From positions 63,099-86,017 of the forward strand of contig DGWK01000025.1 of NCBI GenBank assembly GCA_002395235.1: a stretch of DNA of 22,919 nt, written 5' to 3'. Position 1 is the stretch's first letter, and each line of letters opens with the position of its first letter. Positions 1 through 7,079 of this stretch are shown here, one piece after another. The notes under the pieces are model-generated. The model had not been told where the DNA came from, did not search any database, and worked only from the letters and a program-made list of their open reading frames with translations. The position numbers and the translations under genes were made by a program. This DNA comes from Lachnospiraceae bacterium UBA4260. GTDB lineage: Bacteria; Bacillota; Clostridia; Lachnospirales; Lachnospiraceae.

Positions 1-902
1 CCGTTGGTGTCGAAGGTGGACGGGAACAGGAAGAGATCGCCTCTTGTGTTCCACGCGCGCAGCACGTCTCGGTCGTAGATCGGGCCGGTGAAGAAGACCT
101 TGGGGTTCTCCCCGCCCATCAGTCCCAGTTCCTCGGCTTTCTGCTCGAGCACCTCTTTGTCCGGGCCTTTTCCGATGAATACCATGCGGAAGTCCTGCCC
201 GCTGTCCGCCAGAATTTTCAGAGCATCCAGGATCAGCGGCAGATTCTTGTAATTGATGAGCCTGCCGACGTACAAAAACATGGGGACGTCTTCCGGCAGA
301 TCATAGCCCGCCGTCGCTTTGTCGACGGCTTCCTTGTCCACTCTGCCCTTGGCAAAATCGACGCCGTTGTTCATTACGCGGTAGTCGCCCTGAAAACCGA
401 GCGCCTTCAGCGATTTTCCGGCTCCGTCGCTGACGACCCAGATGTCGTCGCAGGCCTCGATATTGCCGACCATGGCCTTGATCGTCTCGTCGGCGATCAG
501 GTCTATTTTGGCGGCTCTTCGGATATCGATGTCATATTTCGTGTGGTAGGTGAAGATGATCGGCGCTCCCGTCATCTCGCGCACAAGGCGCGCCACGACC
601 GTCGCCGACGCGGGACCGTGGGTGTGAATGATATCGGGGCCGAAATCTGCCAGCTCCGAGACCGCCTCTCCGACCAGAGGGTTCCCGGTGCGGTATCCGT
701 TGGTCTGCGCGGACGTGTCGAAACTGGGATAAGCAACCACCTTGTAAGGATATTCGTCATATTTGCCATCCGGATATCTGGGCGTTCCGACCTCGATCTG
801 GGCGCCGAAATCGCTCATCATATAATTGGCGTAATTCATGAGTACGTTGACTACTCCGTCAATCACAGGCGGAAAGGACTCGTTTAAAAGACAGACTTTC
901 AT
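1..902 (-). CDS. GT4-family glycosyltransferase, C-terminus cut by window edge
   Basis: Reading the minus strand from an ATG at 902-900 gives an open frame to the window edge (about 300 codons, no stop). The start has an AGGAGG ribosome site 6 nt upstream. The N-terminus, MKVCLLNESFPPVIDGVVN, is the usual opening of GT4 enzymes of the 1,2-diacylglycerol 3-glucosyltransferase / PimB-like group. Further on are a HTHGPAS stretch, FTYHTKYD, and the boundary to the second Rossmann domain (MFLYVGRLINYKNLPLILDA), then FIGKGPD and FFTGPIYDRD. The family transfers a sugar from an NDP-sugar to a lipid or glycan at the inner membrane face; the acceptor cannot be read here. The gene follows the ior-paaK terminator. 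I see no convincing promoter between that terminator and the start, unless it lies in the palindromic repeat at 935-977. Confidence 0.9.
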   Translation of the reverse strand, partial: MKVCLLNESFPPVIDGVVNVLMNYANYMMSDFGAQIEVGTPRYPDGKYDEYPYKVVAYPSFDTSAQTNGYRTGNPLVGEAVSELADFGPDIIHTHGPASATVVARLVREMTGAPIIFTYHTKYDIDIRRAAKIDLIADETIKAMVGNIEACDDIWVVSDGAGKSLKALGFQGDYRVMNNGVDFAKGRVDKEAVDKATAGYDLPEDVPMFLYVGRLINYKNLPLILDALKILADSGQDFRMVFIGKGPDKEVLEQKAEELGLMGGENPKVFFTGPIYDRDVLRAWNTRGDLFLFPSTFDTN

Positions 903-934
903 ATTAACCTCCTGCTGCGAATCTAGATAGCGAG

Positions 935-977
935 TACTGTAATTATTCAGCACCCGGGGTGCTGAATAATTACAGTA
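935..977. repeat. 43-bp perfect palindrome, dispersed-repeat-like
   Basis: Two 21-nt arms, 935-955 and 957-977, are exact reverse complements around a single G at 956. The arm begins TACTGTAATTATTCAG and ends in CACCC. No T-run follows on either strand, so it is not a standard terminator. Arms this long and exact suggest a dispersed palindromic repeat or a small-element remnant. Similar CTGTAA-TATTCAGCACC palindromes seem familiar to me from Lachnospiraceae intergenic regions, but that is memory, not a search. It sits between the paaK terminator and the glycosyltransferase start. Confidence 0.75.
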
Positions 978-981
978 TATC

Positions 982-1011
982 AAAAAGACAGGCGCACGCG
1001 CCTGTCTTTTT
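982..1011 (-). terminator. Intrinsic terminator downstream of paaK
   Basis: A 13-bp perfect stem (982-994 with 999-1011) has a 4-nt loop. It is GC-rich (GACAGGCG) in the inner part and has A5/T5 tracts outside, so it could work in both directions. It lies 18 nt past the paaK stop and should end the iorA-iorB-paaK transcript. Confidence 0.9.
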
Positions 1012-1029
1012 TCATCATGTTCACTTTTG

Positions 1030-2265
1030 TCACTGGAATCTCTCGTCGATGACCCTCTTTGACTTCTTCTCGCTTCGGGGCAGGAAACCGAGCTCCACCA
1101 CATAGACGATGGGCGTGAAGCCGATCTTGCTCTTAACCGCTGCCGCGACCTTCTGCTGCAGGGCCTTGAAGTCGTTGCTGCCGCTGGTCTCGACATAGAT
1201 ACGCATACTGTCCTTGCCGTCGAGGTGGGAGATGCGGATCTGGTACTCGCTGGACAGCTCGGGGAAGGTTCCCAGGATCTCCTCGATCTGCTTGGGGAAC
1301 ACGTTGACGCCCTTGATCTTCATCATGTCGTCGCTTCGGCCGGTGATCACGTCGATGCGAGGGAACTTGCTGCCGCAAGGGCACTCGCCCGGAATGATCC
1401 TGGAGAGATCATGCGTGCGGAAGCGGATGAGCGGCGCGCCCTCCTTGACGAGCGTCGTGATGACGATCTCGCCCCACTCGCCGTCGGGAACGTTCTTGCC
1501 GGTCTGCGGATCGATGATCTCCAGATACAGATAGTCGTCCCAGTAGTGCATGCCGGTGTCATATTTGCAGTTGATACCAATGCCGGGGCCGTAGATCTCC
1601 GTCAGGCCGTAAATATCGTAAAGCTCTATGCCGAGCTCCGTGGAGATGCGCTTGCGCATCTTCTCGCCCCAGCGCTCCGAGCCGATGACGCCCTTTTTGA
1701 GGTGGATCTTGTCGGCGATGCCCCTCTTCTCGATCTCCTCGGCCAGAAGCAGCGCGTAAGAGGATGTCGCGCACAGGACGGTCGATTTCAGGTCCATCAT
1801 CATCTGCAGCTGCTTTTCGGTGTTGCCGGGTCCCATGGGGATGGCCATGGCGCCGAGCTTCTCGCAGCCGTTCTGGAAACCGATTCCCGCTGTCCACAGG
1901 CCGTAGCCGGGCGTGATATGGATGCGGTCCTCTTTCGTGATGCCCGCGAACTCATAGCAGCGCTTGAACATCTCGCCCCAGTCGTCCACGTCTTTGGCGG
2001 TATAGGGAATGATGACAGGCATTCCCGTCGTGCCCGAAGAAGAGTGGATCCTGACCACTTCGTCTTCCTTGCAGGTCATCAGTCCCAGCGGATACGCTTC
2101 GCGCAGGTCCTGTTTCTCGGAAAAAGGAAGATTTAAGAAATCCTCCACGCTCTCGACATGGTCGATGCCCGCCTCTTTGAGGCGCTTTCCGTAGAAATTG
2201 TCTGCGGTGATCAGACGCTTAATCTGATTGTTTACCTGTGCCAGCTGCTTCTCATTGATTTGCAT
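1030..2265 (-). CDS. paaK: Phenylacetate-CoA ligase (AMP-forming), PaaK family
   Basis: 411 residues, close to the family's usual 420-440. The P-loop of adenylate-forming enzymes is SSSGTTGMP (residues 75-83). YGLTE (219-223) is the adenine-binding motif, and the C-terminal LPRSEKKSKRV segment carries the expected catalytic lysine. These ligases activate phenylacetate, and often indole- or 4-hydroxyphenylacetate, to the CoA thioester in the cytoplasm, with ATP going to AMP plus PPi. The gene starts 15 nt after iorB on the same strand. The module therefore links arylacetates to arylpyruvates through arylacetyl-CoA. The exact aryl substrate cannot be told from sequence. ATG start with a GGAGG-type site. 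Confidence 0.95.
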   Translation of the reverse strand: MQINEKQLAQVNNQIKRLITADNFYGKRLKEAGIDHVESVEDFLNLPFSEKQDLREAYPLGLMTCKEDEVVRIHSSSGTTGMPVIIPYTAKDVDDWGEMFKRCYEFAGITKEDRIHITPGYGLWTAGIGFQNGCEKLGAMAIPMGPGNTEKQLQMMMDLKSTVLCATSSYALLLAEEIEKRGIADKIHLKKGVIGSERWGEKMRKRISTELGIELYDIYGLTEIYGPGIGINCKYDTGMHYWDDYLYLEIIDPQTGKNVPDGEWGEIVITTLVKEGAPLIRFRTHDLSRIIPGECPCGSKFPRIDVITGRSDDMMKIKGVNVFPKQIEEILGTFPELSSEYQIRISHLDGKDSMRIYVETSGSNDFKALQQKVAAAVKSKIGFTPIVYVVELGFLPRSEKKSKRVIDERFQ

Positions 2266-2280
2266 TTTTTACCTCCATGC

Positions 2281-2853
2281 TCACTTGCTCCAGGACAGTG
2301 CTTTTTTATTTAATTCGAGGAATTTCTCCGGCACTTTCTCGCGCACCGCGTTCTCCAGATCTTCCTCAGAAAGCCCCAGTTCTCCGCTCCTGAGGGCCGC
2401 TCCCAGAAGTACGACATTCAATACTTTGGCGCTGCCCAGTTCCTCCGCGGCCTTGTCCGCGTCCACGATCGTCAGGCGCTCCACGTGCGCTTTCAGATAC
2501 TCGATCATGGCGTCCGCGTCGTAACTTGACTGGCCGATCATGGCGCTCACCGGCATCACCGGCCTGCTGCTGACGACCACTGCGCCGCCTTTCTTCAGGA
2601 ACGGAAGCTGCCGGACCGTCTCGCCCGGCTCAAAGCCGATGATCAGGTCCACTTCTCCCTTGCCGATCAGCGGGGAATTGGTCCCTTCGCCCAGCCGCAG
2701 GTGGCTGAAAACACTGCCGCCGCGCTGCGCCATTCCGATGGTCTCCGCGGTCTTGATGGGAATATTCCTGTCCATGGCCGCCGTCGCGATCAGCCTCGAC
2801 GCCAAAATAGTGCCCTGCCCGCCGACGCCGCACAAAATGATGTTCTTACTCAT
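2281..2853 (-). CDS. iorB: Indolepyruvate:ferredoxin oxidoreductase, beta subunit
   Basis: 190 residues, normal for IorB. The N-terminal GVGGQGTILASRLIA and the MAQRGGSVFSHLRLG segment are typical of the gamma-type domain of 2-oxoacid:ferredoxin oxidoreductases. With IorA it decarboxylates arylpyruvates to arylacyl-CoA and reduces ferredoxin; the reaction is reversible. Its start overlaps the iorA stop by 8 nt (2846-2853), which implies translational coupling and equal subunit amounts. Confidence 0.95.
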   Translation of the reverse strand: MSKNIILCGVGGQGTILASRLIATAAMDRNIPIKTAETIGMAQRGGSVFSHLRLGEGTNSPLIGKGEVDLIIGFEPGETVRQLPFLKKGGAVVVSSRPVMPVSAMIGQSSYDADAMIEYLKAHVERLTIVDADKAAEELGSAKVLNVVLLGAALRSGELGLSEEDLENAVREKVPEKFLELNKKALSWSK

Positions 2854-4732
2854 GACGGCCTCCTTTCTGCAGGTCTTCGCCGGGAATCGCCGTATCGTTT
2901 TTATTGCCGCCCGAGATCGCCTTCACCGGGCAGAGCTGCTCGCAGAGCGTGCAGCCGGTGCACATGGAAGTGTCGATCTTCGCTTTTTTGCCGTCCTCAC
3001 CCAGAATGAGCGCCGGGCATCCCAGTTCCCGGATGCATTTGCCGCAGGCGATGCACTTGTCGGGATCCACGTGGGAGTGTCCCTTGGGCTTGGAGATCGC
3101 AATGCAGGGCGACCGGAAGATGATGGCCTTGACGCCGGGCTCGTCCGCGACGCGCTTTACCGTTTCCACGGAGAGTGTGTAATCCAGCGGATCCACTGTC
3201 TCCACCACTTTGAGGCCGATCGCTCTGAGGACCTTCTCGATGCTGACCTTCTCCACGATCTGGCCCATCACCGTGCGTCCGGTGCCCGGATGCGGCTGGT
3301 GGCCGGTCATGGCGGTGGTCGAGTTGTCCAAGACGACCAGAGTCATATCCGCCTGATTGTAAAAGGCGTTGATCGTCTCCGTGATTCCCGACGCGAAGAA
3401 AGTGGAGTCTCCTACAAATGCAAAGCACTTGGTATCCGGTTCAATATGTCCCACGCCCTGCGCGATGCCGATGCCTGCGCCCATGCAGAGGCAGGTGTCG
3501 CACATATCCAGAGGCGCGGCGTTTCCCAGCGTGTAGCAGCCGATATCGCCGCAGTAGATGGTCTTCTTCCCGCGCATGGCGGCCTTGACCGCGTAGAAGG
3601 ACGCCCTGTGAGGACATCCCGCGCACAGGACCGGAGGCCTGACGGGCAGGGCCGGCGGCTGAGGCAAAACATTGCCGCCATCGGACTGTGCGCCGTTCCC
3701 GGCGGTCTCTCCAAGGAACTGCGTCAGCGCATTCCCGACGATCTCCATGGAGTTCTCCCCTGAAGGCGGAATATCACCGGTGAGCTTGCCGCGGATCTTC
3801 ACCTTGAGCCCGTACTTGCCGCAGATAAAGGTGAGCGCGCGCTCGATCACGGGATCCAGTTCCTCTACGCACAACACTTCGTCAAGACCTTCGAGGAATT
3901 CCAGTGCCAGCTTTTCCGGGAAGGGGAAGGGCGTCGCCACTCTCATGACGCGGGCATTTCTCCCGTGCAGGGAGTCCAGCGTATACATGAAGTTGACGCC
4001 GTGGGTCGCGATCCCCTTGCGACATCCGGCAGGTTCGACTTCCTTCAGAATCTGATTCCGGGGATAATCCGAGAGGACATCCTTCAGCTCCGCGTTTCTC
4101 TTCTCGATCAGCGCGTGGTTCTTTACGGACAGTCTGGGGAAGATGACCCATCTGGACGGGTCCTTCACAAATCCTTCCGGCTTATTGACATAATACTCTG
4201 CGGGATCCTTGACCTCGACCGCCTCATAGCCGTGATCCACTCTCGTGGTCGCGCGGAAGAAAACGGGCGTTCCGTACTTTTCTGAGAAGTCAAAAGCTTC
4301 CTGAATCATCTCATAGGCTTCCGCCACAGACGCCGGGTCAAAAACCGGCACCTTGGAGAACATGCCGAAAGTCCTCGTGTCCTGCTCTGTCTGGGAGGAA
4401 ATCGGACCCGGGTCGTCCGCCACAAGCACTACCATGCCGCCCTTGACGCCGATATACTCCAGGCTCATCAGGGGATCGGACGCCACATTCAGGCCAACCT
4501 GCTTCATGGTCACCAGCGCGCGGGCGCCCGTGTAGGCCGCGCCTGCAGCCACTTCCATGCCTGCCTTTTCATTGATCGACCACTCCACATATACATTTCC
4601 CGGATTTCTCTTCGCGATCGTCTCGAGCACTTCCGTCGACGGCGTCCCGGGATAACCGGAGACCAGGTTCACGCCGGCGGCGAGCGCTCCCAGCGCGATC
4701 GCCTCGTTGCCCATTAGAAATTCTTTGTGCAT
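2846..4732 (-). CDS. iorA: Indolepyruvate:ferredoxin oxidoreductase, alpha subunit
   Basis: 628 residues, full length. The N-terminal pyrimidine-binding domain has GYPGTPSTEV (26-35) and the WSINEK segment (51-56). The TPP-binding domain holds GDIGCYTLG (395-403) and FVGDSTFF with the downstream DN (439-470). A C-terminal 2[4Fe-4S] ferredoxin domain follows. Its first cluster is C560, C563, C566, C572, a widened spacing that is known in IorA; its second is C591, C594, C597, C601-P. Substrates are the transaminated forms of Trp, Phe and Tyr. The start has GAGGT about 6 nt upstream. It is the first gene of the iorA-iorB-paaK operon. Confidence 0.96.
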   Translation of the reverse strand: MHKEFLMGNEAIALGALAAGVNLVSGYPGTPSTEVLETIAKRNPGNVYVEWSINEKAGMEVAAGAAYTGARALVTMKQVGLNVASDPLMSLEYIGVKGGMVVLVADDPGPISSQTEQDTRTFGMFSKVPVFDPASVAEAYEMIQEAFDFSEKYGTPVFFRATTRVDHGYEAVEVKDPAEYYVNKPEGFVKDPSRWVIFPRLSVKNHALIEKRNAELKDVLSDYPRNQILKEVEPAGCRKGIATHGVNFMYTLDSLHGRNARVMRVATPFPFPEKLALEFLEGLDEVLCVEELDPVIERALTFICGKYGLKVKIRGKLTGDIPPSGENSMEIVGNALTQFLGETAGNGAQSDGGNVLPQPPALPVRPPVLCAGCPHRASFYAVKAAMRGKKTIYCGDIGCYTLGNAAPLDMCDTCLCMGAGIGIAQGVGHIEPDTKCFAFVGDSTFFASGITETINAFYNQADMTLVVLDNSTTAMTGHQPHPGTGRTVMGQIVEKVSIEKVLRAIGLKVVETVDPLDYTLSVETVKRVADEPGVKAIIFRSPCIAISKPKGHSHVDPDKCIACGKCIRELGCPALILGEDGKKAKIDTSMCTGCTLCEQLCPVKAISGGNKNDTAIPGEDLQKGGRHE

Positions 4733-4761
4733 AACAGTACCTCATTTATGTTGTCTTTTAA

Positions 4762-4819
4762 GTAAAGTATTCAAATGCATAGACAGATACACTTTACCAC
4801 ATTGACGTGACGAATACAA
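4762..4819 (-). promoter_or_regulatory. Candidate ior promoter with overlapping dyad operator
   Basis: On the minus strand, TTGTAT (4819-4814), a 17-nt spacer and TAAAGT (4796-4791) make a moderate sigma-A promoter for iorA. The -10 lies inside one arm of an inverted repeat GTAAAGT / ACTTTAC (arms 4762-4768 and 4791-4797, 22 nt apart). A repressor bound there would block initiation. The promoter match is 4 of 6 in the -10, so this is a candidate only. Confidence 0.45.
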
Positions 4820-4860
4820 ATTTTCTTTCCGTCCACGCAATGATCCATGCCGACGCGCAG

Positions 4861-5047
4861 AAAAAGAGGCGCTCCCACGCCGCACCGCAGTGCAAAGTGA
4901 AAACGCCCCCTTTTCCGCTATCAAGGAGTCACATATTATGTATAGGCCCACCTTGCAGAGAATCCCCCTCTCTGTGGTGTTCCACATAACCGTAATCTTG
5001 TCTGCTCCCGCGAAGGGAACAGCGATCGCGCGCGGCTGATGCCGCTT
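4861..5047 (-). ncRNA. Structured RNA of about 187 nt, own promoter and terminator; 6S-like size
   Basis: No supported CDS lies in this part of the 390-nt gap between kdgK and iorA. The minus strand has a good promoter (5082-5053) and, 186 nt further, a terminator-like hairpin. Its AAAAGGGGGCG arm (4914-4904) pairs with CGCCTCTTTTT (4871-4861), including two G-T wobbles. Between them are a stable UUCG-type hairpin (CTGTTCCC / GGGAGCAG, about 5022-5002) and a long hairpin with nested stems TTATGT/ACATAA, CACC/GGTG and CAGAGA/TCTCTG (about 4989-4929). The 5' segment GCCGCGC can pair instead with GTGCGGC near the 3' end, giving a closed-ended rod as in 6S RNA. It could be 6S RNA, an unknown small RNA, or an attenuator ahead of iorA. 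I saw no T-box or familiar riboswitch signature. Confidence 0.5.
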
Positions 5048-5052
5048 CTGTT

Positions 5053-5082
5053 ATTATACACCCTCCGGCAGAATTTCATCAA
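5053..5082 (-). promoter_or_regulatory. Sigma-A promoter for the 187-nt RNA
   Basis: On the minus strand, TTGATG (5082-5077), an 18-nt spacer and a perfect TATAAT (5058-5053). Transcription would start near 5047, about 315 nt before the iorA start codon. No coding frame with a ribosome site follows closely. Confidence 0.7.
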
Positions 5083-5122
5083 ACGAATCTGAAACCCTCC
5101 GGATGTCCGCCGTGCAGACAGG

Positions 5123-6220
5123 TTATCTCTTAACTCTTGCGCCTGCGCCGCCCATGATGCCTTCGACTTCGTCAACGGTAGCCATGGAGGTGTCACCGGG
5201 AGTTGTCATAGCCAGTGCGCCGTGAGCTGCACCGTAGTTGACAGCCTTCTCGGGATCGCCGGTTGTCATCAGGCCATAGACAAGGCCGGATGCGAAGGAG
5301 TCGCCGCCGCCTACGCGGTCCATGATCTCAAGTCCGTTGTATTCCTTGGACATGTAGATCTCGCCGCCTGCCCAGCAGAGAGCCTTCCAGTCATTAACTG
5401 TAGCGGTCTTAACGGTACGAAGAGTGGTAGCAACAGCCTTGAAGTTAGGATAGGTCTTAGCTGCTTCGCCGATCATCTTCTTGTAGCCGTCGATGTTGAG
5501 TTCCTTGAGGTTCTCGTCATTGCCTTCGATCGCGAAGCCGAGGCATGCCGTGAAGTCTTCCTCGTTGCCGATCATGACGTCGACATACTTGGCAACTTCC
5601 TTGTTGACTTCCTGAGCCTTTGCAAGGCCGCCAATCGCGCTCCACATGGAAGGACGATAGTTGAGGTCATAGGATACAAATGTGCCGTACTTCTTAGCGG
5701 TCTTGCAAGCCGCGATAACAGTCTCGCATGCCTGCTCGGAAAGAGCTGCATAGATACCGCCGGTGTGCAGCCAGCGAACGCCGAGTGTGCCGAAGATGTA
5801 CTCGAAATCGAAATCTTCGGGAGTAGCCTGAGAGATTGCAGTGTTTGCTCTGTCGGAGCAGCCCATAGCGCCGCGGATGCCGAAGCCTCTCTCTGTGAAG
5901 TTCAGGCCGTTTCTGCAGATTCTGCCGATACCGTCAGTCTTCTTCCAGTAGATCAGGTCTGTACCTACGCCGCCCTGCTCGATGAAATCCTTCATCAGCT
6001 TACCGACTTCGTTGTCAGCAAAAGCAGTGATAACAGCGGTGTTCATGCCGAAGCACTTGTGCAGGCCGCGGATAACGTTGTACTCGCCGCCGCCTTCCCA
6101 TGCGCGGAAAGAACGAGCTGTGCGGATACGGCCTTCGCCGGGATCAAGGCGAAGCATTACTTCTCCGAGGCTGACTGCGTCATACTTATAAGTTCCCTCA
6201 GGTTTAAGATCAAATTTCAT
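5123..6220 (-). CDS. kdgK: 2-keto-3-deoxygluconate kinase, PfkB family
   Basis: 365 residues, a little longer than usual for PfkB sugar kinases. The first PfkB signature region is GGGEYNVIRGL (43-53). The second is DRVGGGDSFASGL (301-313) with catalytic D307 in the GGGD anion hole. It phosphorylates 2-keto-3-deoxygluconate with ATP to KDPG. The assignment rests on the neighbour: the KDPG aldolase gene lies 39 nt upstream on the same strand. AGGAGGG precedes the ATG by 8 nt. No clear terminator hairpin follows the stop; the promoter of the 187-nt RNA begins about 40 nt beyond it. Confidence 0.9.
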   Translation of the reverse strand: MKFDLKPEGTYKYDAVSLGEVMLRLDPGEGRIRTARSFRAWEGGGEYNVIRGLHKCFGMNTAVITAFADNEVGKLMKDFIEQGGVGTDLIYWKKTDGIGRICRNGLNFTERGFGIRGAMGCSDRANTAISQATPEDFDFEYIFGTLGVRWLHTGGIYAALSEQACETVIAACKTAKKYGTFVSYDLNYRPSMWSAIGGLAKAQEVNKEVAKYVDVMIGNEEDFTACLGFAIEGNDENLKELNIDGYKKMIGEAAKTYPNFKAVATTLRTVKTATVNDWKALCWAGGEIYMSKEYNGLEIMDRVGGGDSFASGLVYGLMTTGDPEKAVNYGAAHGALAMTTPGDTSMATVDEVEGIMGGAGARVKR

Positions 6221-6259
6221 AATTTATTCCCTCCTAAATGTCTTGTTGACGGCAAATGA

Positions 6260-6898
6260 TCAGCCGCGGACTTCCTTAACGATTGCTGCTGCCTCTGCTA
6301 CCAGAGCCTTGATCTCGTCGAACTTGCCCTCGTTGACAAGCTTCTTCGGAACCATCCAGCTGCCGCCGCAAGCTACGATTCTGTCATAAGCAAGATAATC
6401 TCTTACGTTGTTGGCGTTGATGCCGCCGGTGGGCATAAAGCTCAGGTTTACATAAGGAGCTGCAACAGCCTTGATCATCTTGAGGCCGCCTGCGGGCTCA
6501 GCGGGGAAGAACTTGACAAAGTCAAGACCCAGAGCAAGAGCCTGCTCCATCTCGCTGGGAGTCTGTGTGCCGGGAGTTACCGGGATTCCCTTGTCCAGGC
6601 AGTATTTAACGACTTCGGGATTGAGGCCGGGGCTTACGATGAACTTGGCGCCGCATGCGATCGCGCGGTCAACCTGCTCTGTTGTCAGGACTGTGCCTGC
6701 GCCAACCAGCATATCGGGATATTCTTCTGTCATGATCTTGATCACATCTGCCGCCGCCGCAGTACGGAATGTAACCTCTGCACAGGGAAGGCCGCCCTCT
6801 GTGAGTGCCTTTGCAAGAGGCGCTGCATCCTTCGCGTCATCCAATACTACTACGGGAACAATACCAATTTTTCTGAATTCCGCCTTAAAATCTTTCAT
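6260..6898 (-). CDS. eda: KDPG/KHG aldolase
   Basis: 212 residues from the ATG at 6898 (MKDFKAEF), the normal length. The general base is E41 in AEVTFRTAA and the Schiff-base lysine is K129 in DFVKFFPAEPAGG, matching E45 and K133 of the E. coli enzyme. GAGTVLT and MPTGGIN complete the phosphate-binding TIM-barrel signature. It cleaves KDPG to pyruvate and glyceraldehyde-3-phosphate. The open frame continues upstream to about 7147, but that part runs into the WYL regulator gene and has no family similarity, so I use the internal start. AAAGGAG lies 12 nt upstream, a slightly long spacing; the in-frame ATG at 6907 is too close to that site. Confidence 0.93.
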   Translation of the reverse strand: MKDFKAEFRKIGIVPVVVLDDAKDAAPLAKALTEGGLPCAEVTFRTAAAADVIKIMTEEYPDMLVGAGTVLTTEQVDRAIACGAKFIVSPGLNPEVVKYCLDKGIPVTPGTQTPSEMEQALALGLDFVKFFPAEPAGGLKMIKAVAAPYVNLSFMPTGGINANNVRDYLAYDRIVACGGSWMVPKKLVNEGKFDEIKALVAEAAAIVKEVRG

Positions 6899-6983
6899 TT
6901 TGCTATACATCTCCTTTTTATTTGCAGCTGATGTGCCTAAAACTACTACTATTTTATCCTTTACGGGCCTCTTTGTACATAGA

Positions 6984-7011
6984 CAAGTTCGACCATAAAA
7001 TGGACAACTTG
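6984..7011. promoter_or_regulatory. Imperfect dyad operator upstream of eda-kdgK
   Basis: CAAGTT (6984-6989) and AACTTG (7006-7011) enclose CCAT-AAA-ATGG (6993-7003), making a nearly symmetric dyad in the 181-nt gap between the WYL gene and eda. It has the size and form of an operator for a sugar-acid regulator. A -35-like TTGTCT lies at its edge on the minus strand, but a matching -10 is poor. Confidence 0.4.
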
Positions 7012-7079
7012 GTAAAAACTCCGGAATGTCCCTGTATTTTCCGTACTTTTCCGCATTGCCAACAGGGTTCCCTCCGCTT

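Noticed and set aside
1225..2136. Long plus-strand open frame opposite paaK
   Set aside because: It mirrors a high-GC real gene, has no ribosome site and its protein is not family-like; paaK on the other strand is complete.
2540..3763. 407-codon plus-strand frame across iorB and iorA
   Set aside because: It crosses two well-supported overlapping genes; its composition (Ala/Arg/His/Leu/Asp rich) is that of an antisense shadow.
4742..4987. 81-codon frame in the kdgK-iorA gap
   Set aside because: It runs through the terminator hairpin and the ior promoter, with a Ser/Arg-rich product and no ribosome site.
4861..5047. T-box leader for the ior operon
   Set aside because: GTGGAACACC resembles part of the T-box motif, but the AGGGTGG-N-ACCGCG sequence next to the terminator is missing and a separate ior promoter lies downstream.
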